Source: CALRQJ02 sp943370285 (GTDB lineage Bacteria > Bacteroidota > Bacteroidia > Chitinophagales > Chitinophagaceae). Taken from it: a stretch of DNA of 64,000 nucleotides. Location of the stretch: assembly GCA_943370285.1 (NCBI GenBank), contig CALRQJ020000003.1:62001-126000 (forward strand). The letters run 5' to 3'. The position numbers and the translations under genes were made by a program. A model generated the notes under the pieces. The model saw only the letters and a list, made by a program, of their open reading frames with translations. It did no database searches and was not told the origin of the DNA. This document shows, in pieces, positions 58,790 through 64,000 of this stretch. Within the stretch, counting starts at the first letter, position 1. Each line of letters begins with the position of its first letter.

Positions 58790-61696
58790 ATGAGAAAAAT
58801 CTACCTCTTAATGTTGCTGTTGGCGGCTTCTGCTACAGTGCAATCTCAATTGCTTTCTTGGTCGCCGGATTTCATTCAAGAATCATCAACACCTATTGAA
58901 ATAACGGTTGATGCTACAAAAGGAAATCAAGGGTTAAAAGACTATACCAGTACCTCTGATGTATATGTACACATTGGTGCCATCACTTCTCTTAGTACAG
59001 GTTCTAGCGATTGGAAATATTCAAAATTTACTTGGGCTACAACGCCACCTGCTGGTCAATGTAGTTTTGTTAGTGCTAATAAATGGAAGTACACTATTAC
59101 AGGTGGATTGAGAGCTTATTTTGGAATCAGTAATCCTACAGAAAAAATATTAAAAATTGCTATTTTATTTAGAAGTGGCGATGGTACAAAAGTGCAGCGT
59201 AATACAGATGGTAGCGATATGTACATACCTGTTTATGAAGCAGGATTAGAAACAAGATTGACTGAGCCTTCTCGTCAGCCAACATTTATTCCATTAGCTG
59301 AGACAATTACCAAAACTGTTGGCGATAATATTGCTATCACTGCAAAAGCAAGTCAGACAGCGGCGTTAAAGCTCTATTTCAACGGCAATCAAATTGCGTC
59401 ACAAACCAATGCTACAACTATTTCTGCCAACCCAATGATCGCAGCGGGTGGTCAACAAACAATAGTGGCTGAAGCGGTTGCTGGATCGGTTACGAAAACC
59501 GATACCCTTCGTTTTTTTGTAGCCGGCACAGTAAATGTTGCACCATTACCAACAGGTGTAGTGGATGGTATTAATTACGAACCCGGCGACACTTCTGTAA
59601 CCTTAGTTTTATTTGCGCCACTCAAGACCAGAATTGCGGTATTGGGTGATTTCAATAACTGGACAGAATCCGTGCAACATCAAATGAATAGAACATCTGA
59701 TGGTAATCGTTTTTGGTTAAGAATTACCGGCCTAACTCCGGGTGTAGAATATGCTTATCAATATTTGATTGATGGGGTTTTAAAAGTTGCTGATTACAAT
59801 GCTGAAAAAGTATTAGATCCTAATAACGATCCATTTATTCCTTCCACCACTTATCCTAATCTTAAACCTTATCCAACCGGTAAAACTACAGGTATTGTAA
59901 GTGTCTTACAAACTGCTAAGCCGGCTTACACATGGCAGGTTCCTAACTTTTCTCGACCAGATAAAAGGAATTTAGTGGTGTATGAATTATTGGTAAGAGA
60001 TTTCATTGCTACTCAAAACTGGCAAACTTTAAAAGACACTTTGACCTACTTAAAAAGATTGGGTGTAAATGCCATTGAGTTAATGCCATTCAATGAATTT
60101 GAAGGCAATATTAGTTGGGGCTATAATCCAAGCTTCTACTTTGCACCGGATAAAATTTATGGCACCGAAAATGCATTACGTCAGTTTATAGATGAATGCC
60201 ACAAACAAGGTATTGCCGTAGTGATGGATATTGCATTGAACCACACTTTTGGCCAAGGGCCAACTGTACAAATGTATTGGAACTCGGCTTTAAACCGCCC
60301 TGCCGCCAACAGTCCATGGTATAACGAAGTACCTAAACATGCTTTTAATGTTGGATTCGATTTCAATCACGAATCTCAAGCCACCAAAGACTTAGTTGAC
60401 CGTGTGGTAGAACATTGGTTGGTGAAATATAAAATTGATGGTTATCGTTTCGACTTATCTAAAGGATTTACACAAGTACAAACTTGCGATGCCAATGGTG
60501 GCAACTGTAATGTAGGCACTTGGGGTTCTTACGACGCAAGCCGTGTTGCCATTTGGCAAAGAATTTACAATAAAATGCAGGCTGCTGCTCCAAATTCGTA
60601 TTGTATTCTCGAACACTTTGCAGACAATTCCGAAGAGATAGACTTGTCTAACCGCGGTATGATGTTGTGGGGCAATTTGAATCACAATTACGGCGAAGCC
60701 GGAATGGGATGGGTAGCTAATTCAAATTTAGCATCCGGTATTTTTACGGCTCGTTCTTGGACACAGCCACACTTGATTACGTACAAAGAAAGCCATGATG
60801 AAGAACGTAATATGTACCGAAACCTCAATTTCGGCAATAACTCTAATCCGGTACATAATACTAGAGATTTGAATACTGCTTTAAAGCGGATGGAATTAAC
60901 CACTGCATTTTGGGCTACTATTCCTGGTCCAAAAATGATGTGGCAGTTTGAAGAATTGGGCTACGATTATTCCATCAACTATTGCCAAAACGGAACCATC
61001 AACAATAACTGCCGTACAGATCCAAAGCCTATTACTTGGAATTATTACACCAACCCCAATAGAAAAGCATTGTACGATGTTTATGCTAAACTATTAGCAC
61101 TACGTAAAGTGCCTAATTTCTTAAGCACATTTACATCCAATCAAATTACCTATAATTTATCCGGTGCTTTCAAATGGCTTCAAGTAAATACCGATTCTTT
61201 GAAGTTAATGGTGATAGGAAACTTTGATGTGGTGGCACAGTCCGGCAATGTCACTTTCCCAACAGCTGGCACTTGGTATAATTATTTATCCGGCGGAACT
61301 AAAACGGCAACCGGTGCACAAGAGAACATTACTTTACAGCCTGGTGAATACTATGTTTATCTCAATAGAGATGTAGCTAATTTGATTGCTACTCCGGTAA
61401 GAAATGTAAACAGCGCCATCCGAAATATGAGGGTGTCTATTTATCCAAACCCGGTAAATTATTTTGCTACAATTGAGTACGATTTACCCGAAAGTGGCAA
61501 TGTAAATGTGTCAGTGTATAATATGATGGGACAAAGACTGGGAGTACTTTTCAATGGTTTCAAGCCAAGAGGAGCACAGCGATTGCCATTAAATTCGGCA
61601 TCGTTCAACACCCAAAAATTAGCGAATGGAAATTATGTTTTACAAATTGAAGTGAATGGCACCAAGAGAGTTGAACAATTTGTAATTCAACACTAA
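58790..61696 (+). CDS. Secreted GH13 alpha-amylase with T9SS sorting domain
   Basis: A 968-residue secreted amylolytic enzyme. The signal peptide ends ATVQSQ. Accessory beta domains occupy residues ~20-250, and a CBM48-like module (TRIAVLGDFNNWTESVQHQM) lies at ~260-360. The GH13 barrel starts near VYELLVRDF (~400). Conserved regions are VVMDIALNHTFGQ (I), DGYRFDLSKGFT with nucleophile Asp555 (II), ILEHFADN with acid/base Glu608 (III) and KESHDEERN with Asp670 (IV). The last ~85 residues are a T9SS domain (VSIYPNPVNYFATIEYDL). It is likely on the surface or released, cutting starch or related alpha-glucans for uptake by the following SusC system. Confidence 0.92.
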   Translation: MRKIYLLMLLLAASATVQSQLLSWSPDFIQESSTPIEITVDATKGNQGLKDYTSTSDVYVHIGAITSLSTGSSDWKYSKFTWATTPPAGQCSFVSANKWKYTITGGLRAYFGISNPTEKILKIAILFRSGDGTKVQRNTDGSDMYIPVYEAGLETRLTEPSRQPTFIPLAETITKTVGDNIAITAKASQTAALKLYFNGNQIASQTNATTISANPMIAAGGQQTIVAEAVAGSVTKTDTLRFFVAGTVNVAPLPTGVVDGINYEPGDTSVTLVLFAPLKTRIAVLGDFNNWTESVQHQMNRTSDGNRFWLRITGLTPGVEYAYQYLIDGVLKVADYNAEKVLDPNNDPFIPSTTYPNLKPYPTGKTTGIVSVLQTAKPAYTWQVPNFSRPDKRNLVVYELLVRDFIATQNWQTLKDTLTYLKRLGVNAIELMPFNEFEGNISWGYNPSFYFAPDKIYGTENALRQFIDECHKQGIAVVMDIALNHTFGQGPTVQMYWNSALNRPAANSPWYNEVPKHAFNVGFDFNHESQATKDLVDRVVEHWLVKYKIDGYRFDLSKGFTQVQTCDANGGNCNVGTWGSYDASRVAIWQRIYNKMQAAAPNSYCILEHFADNSEEIDLSNRGMMLWGNLNHNYGEAGMGWVANSNLASGIFTARSWTQPHLITYKESHDEERNMYRNLNFGNNSNPVHNTRDLNTALKRMELTTAFWATIPGPKMMWQFEELGYDYSINYCQNGTINNNCRTDPKPITWNYYTNPNRKALYDVYAKLLALRKVPNFLSTFTSNQITYNLSGAFKWLQVNTDSLKLMVIGNFDVVAQSGNVTFPTAGTWYNYLSGGTKTATGAQENITLQPGEYYVYLNRDVANLIATPVRNVNSAIRNMRVSIYPNPVNYFATIEYDLPESGNVNVSVYNMMGQRLGVLFNGFKPRGAQRLPLNSASFNTQKLANGNYVLQIEVNGTKRVEQFVIQH

Positions 61697-61880
61697 TATT
61701 TAAAAAATAATTTAAAAAGTAAAGCATCAAACCGCATGTAAATTTTGTCTTGAATGGATAACGATTGTAGTCCTAAAAAGATAAGGTTAATAGAACATAG
61801 CACTGCTGTATTTACTTCAAAAAACGATTGACCCTTAATTCAAATATCTGTTCTGTTTTTTAAATTGTAAACCATTAATT
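61697..61880. other. Intergenic leader of susC
   Basis: 184 bp without a gene between the amylase and susC. AT-rich. No further copy of the TGTGTAA-NNN-TTACACA site was found, and no hairpin with a T-tract was recognised. Whether susC shares the amylase promoter cannot be decided. Confidence 0.5.
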
Positions 61881-64000
61881 ATGACCTTAAAACGATTGCT
61901 TCTAGCGATTGTCCTGCCAAGTCTCCTGATATGTTCTCAGGCATTGGCTCAAGACAAAATGATTACAGGTAAAGTAACCGACGCTAAAGACGGTTCACCT
62001 GTAGCAAATGTTACTGTTACAGTAAAAGGTACCACAAGCAGCACTCAAACTGCTACAGACGGTACGTACAAAATTAAAGCCGCAGGCACTGCAACTGCTT
62101 TAGTATTTACTTCTGTAGGCTTTGGCCGTGTAGAAGTTGCTATTAGTGGTAGTGTTGTTGATGCAACAATTGCTGCTACTTCAGCAAACCTTAACGAAGT
62201 AATAGTAGTTGGTTATGGTACGCAGCGTAAGAAAGATCTTACCGGTACTGTTGTAGCTGTAACGTCAAAAGATTTCGTAAAAGGACCTGTTACTACTCCC
62301 GAGCAATTAATTGCAGGTAAAGTAGCCGGTGTTCAAATCAGCACCAACAGCGGTCAGCCGGGTGTAGGTAGCCGTATCCGTATTCGTGGCGGTACATCTT
62401 TAAATGCTAGTAACGATCCACTGATTGTTATTGACGGTGTGCCTTTAGATAACAATGGCATCTCCGGTGCTCCTAACGCTTTGGCTTTAATCAACCCAAA
62501 TGATATCGAAAGCTTCAACATCTTAAAAGATGCTTCTGCTGCTGCTATCTACGGTTCAAGGGCTGCGAATGGTGTAATCATCATTACCACTAAAAAAGGA
62601 AGAAGAGGCAGCAAGTTGAATGTTAGCTTTTCTACTTTAAATACTATTGCTACTAAAACCGGCACTGTTGATGTAATGAACGCATCTGAGTATAGGGCTT
62701 ATGTAAATGCAAATGGTTCAGCTTCTGATAAAGCTTTATTAGGTACTGCTAATACCGATTGGCAAGAACAAATTTATCGTTCTGCTTTTACTACTGATAA
62801 TAACATCAGTTTGAGTGGTGGCTTGAAGCAATTGCCTTATCGTTTGTCTTTAGGATTTATGAACCAAGACGGTATCTTAAAGCGTAGTAACTTAAAACGT
62901 TATAACGTAACTGCTAACTTATCTCCAAGTTTCTTCAACAATCACCTGAATGTAAATGCAAATGCGAAATACACTCATAATGAGAATTTCTTTGCTAATC
63001 AAGGCGCTATTGGTTCTGCTGTTTATTTCGATCCTACTAAACCTGTAATGAGTGGTAATAATAGCAAATATGGTGGTTATTATGAATGGACGTTTAATAA
63101 TGCCATCAATACATTGGCTCCAAAAAATCCTTTGGGTTTATTAAACCAAACGGAGAGTGTAAGTGATGTTGATCGTTTTATTGGTAATGTGCAATTGGAT
63201 TATAAATTCCATTTCTTACCAGAGTTAAGAGCTAACTTGAATGTGGGTGTTGATAATAGTACAGGCGGTGGTACAACTTTTGTTCCAGCTTCAGCAGCAC
63301 AAGATTCGGCTCGTGGTGGTCGGTTCAATCAGTATGAACAAAAGAATACAAATAAGTTATTTGAATTTTATTTCAACTACGTAAAAAATATCCCTTCTAT
63401 TAAGAGTCGTATTGATGTAATGGCTGGTCATAGCTATCAAGATTGGGAAACTAGAAGTCCTTCATTTGCTGATTTAAGAGCAGATAAAGTAACGGTTGTT
63501 ACACCAAAAGGTCAGCCTTATCAAGCACAAAAAACTTTGGTATCTTTCTATGGAAGATTGAACTATGCATTGATGAACAAATACTTGTTAACTGTTAACT
63601 TCAGAAGAGATGGTTCATCAAGATTTAGCAAAGACAATCGTTGGGGTAATTTCCCATCAGCTGCTTTAGGTTGGAATATCAGTGATGAAGATTTTATGAA
63701 AGGTCAGAAAGTATTTTCTAACTTAAAACTTCGTGCCGGTTGGGGTAAAATTGGTCAGCAAGATGGTATTTATGAGTACGCTTATCAACCAAACTATTTC
63801 TATGGTGATAGCGCTGCACAATACCAATTCGGTAACGGATATGTACCTGTTGTTCGTCCAAACGCATACGATGCGAATTTGAAATGGGAAGAAACTGAAA
63901 GCCGTAACATTGGGTTAGATATGGGCTTTTTCGGCGGTAAATTAAACGTAACTGTTGATTACTACGAAAAAGATACCAGAGATTTATTAGCTGTTGTGCC
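61881..64000 (+). CDS. SusC/RagA-type TonB-dependent outer-membrane transporter (partial)
   Basis: TonB-dependent porin that imports oligosaccharides, partial at its 3' end (707 codons visible of a usual ~1000). The signal peptide ends QALAQ. Then comes a carboxypeptidase-regulatory-like domain (MITGKVTDAKDGSPVANVTV), the TonB box and linker NEVIVVGYGTQRKKDLTG, the plug with IRIRGGTSLNASNDPLIVID and IYGSRAANGVIIITTKKGRR, and the start of the barrel. It pairs with the upstream amylase. A susD would be expected just beyond the window. Confidence 0.95.
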   Translation, partial: MTLKRLLLAIVLPSLLICSQALAQDKMITGKVTDAKDGSPVANVTVTVKGTTSSTQTATDGTYKIKAAGTATALVFTSVGFGRVEVAISGSVVDATIAATSANLNEVIVVGYGTQRKKDLTGTVVAVTSKDFVKGPVTTPEQLIAGKVAGVQISTNSGQPGVGSRIRIRGGTSLNASNDPLIVIDGVPLDNNGISGAPNALALINPNDIESFNILKDASAAAIYGSRAANGVIIITTKKGRRGSKLNVSFSTLNTIATKTGTVDVMNASEYRAYVNANGSASDKALLGTANTDWQEQIYRSAFTTDNNISLSGGLKQLPYRLSLGFMNQDGILKRSNLKRYNVTANLSPSFFNNHLNVNANAKYTHNENFFANQGAIGSAVYFDPTKPVMSGNNSKYGGYYEWTFNNAINTLAPKNPLGLLNQTESVSDVDRFIGNVQLDYKFHFLPELRANLNVGVDNSTGGGTTFVPASAAQDSARGGRFNQYEQKNTNKLFEFYFNYVKNIPSIKSRIDVMAGHSYQDWETRSPSFADLRADKVTVVTPKGQPYQAQKTLVSFYGRLNYALMNKYLLTVNFRRDGSSRFSKDNRWGNFPSAALGWNISDEDFMKGQKVFSNLKLRAGWGKIGQQDGIYEYAYQPNYFYGDSAAQYQFGNGYVPVVRPNAYDANLKWEETESRNIGLDMGFFGGKLNVTVDYYEKDTRDLLAVV

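Noticed and set aside
1..64000. tRNA or rRNA genes
   Set aside because: No cloverleaf with TTCGA-type arm and matching acceptor stem, and no rRNA-like sequence, was recognised by eye. A covariance-model scan would settle this.

Overview
The window looks like a chromosomal segment of a Bacteroidota bacterium, most likely in or near the family Chitinophagaceae. The evidence is a SusC-type TonB-dependent porin next to a secreted alpha-amylase, several secreted proteins ending in type IX secretion (T9SS) sorting domains, DUF5606 and DUF5522 proteins, an uppS-bamA-ompH-ompH-murI cluster, promoters with a TAnnTTTG -7 box instead of sigma-70 boxes, and few Shine-Dalgarno sequences. The genus cannot be fixed from the sequence alone. 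I saw no rRNA, tRNA or CRISPR array.

Layout. 1-6.3 kb (minus strand): a tripartite drug-efflux operon led by its TetR regulator (tetR, tolC-like, adaptor, RND pump, the last running off the left edge), with a clear 11-bp inverted-repeat operator upstream. 6.5-15.5 kb (plus): housekeeping genes trmB, a DUF5522 gene, a cystathionine gamma-synthase/lyase, uppS, bamA, two ompH/skp genes, murI, rpmH, rnpA and yidD. Together they cover cell-envelope assembly and tRNA maturation. 15.6-26.2 kb: a mixed core with a CHRD lipoprotein, sodA, an SDR, a HAD phosphatase, a Cys-rich periplasmic protein, psd and cdsA (phospholipid synthesis), LVIVD lipoproteins, map and membrane proteins. 26.5-30.1 kb: a GH128-like secreted glucanase and an esterase.

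30-48 kb is the accessory region. It holds one intact REP-associated tyrosine transposase (RAYT) gene flanked by inverted copies of a ~55-bp REP-like palindrome. About ten more copies are scattered between 30.2 and 47.9 kb and none was noticed elsewhere. Truncated RAYT 3' ends fused to other palindromes lie nearby. Cargo between the repeats includes a PIN toxin-antitoxin pair, RhuM, an unrecognised two-gene module, a PIN-like nuclease with a four-repeat tail, an array of five 42-bp terminator-like repeats, and a NarL-type two-component system.

48-57.7 kb returns to core genes: DUF5606, an M3 peptidase, pheS, 3-hydroxyacyl-CoA dehydrogenase, an epimerase and ligA, plus a ParE-type toxin-antitoxin pair. 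57.8-64 kb is the start of a starch/alpha-glucan utilisation locus: a NrtR-like regulator with a decayed Nudix box, a secreted GH13 amylase, and susC running off the right edge. Two matching 17-bp palindromic sites lie upstream of the regulator and of the amylase, which suggests autoregulation plus control of the locus.

The most promising signals are the RAYT/REP system and its decayed derivatives, the 42-bp hairpin array whose pairing is intact only in minus-strand RNA, and the Nudix-derived regulator with paired operators.
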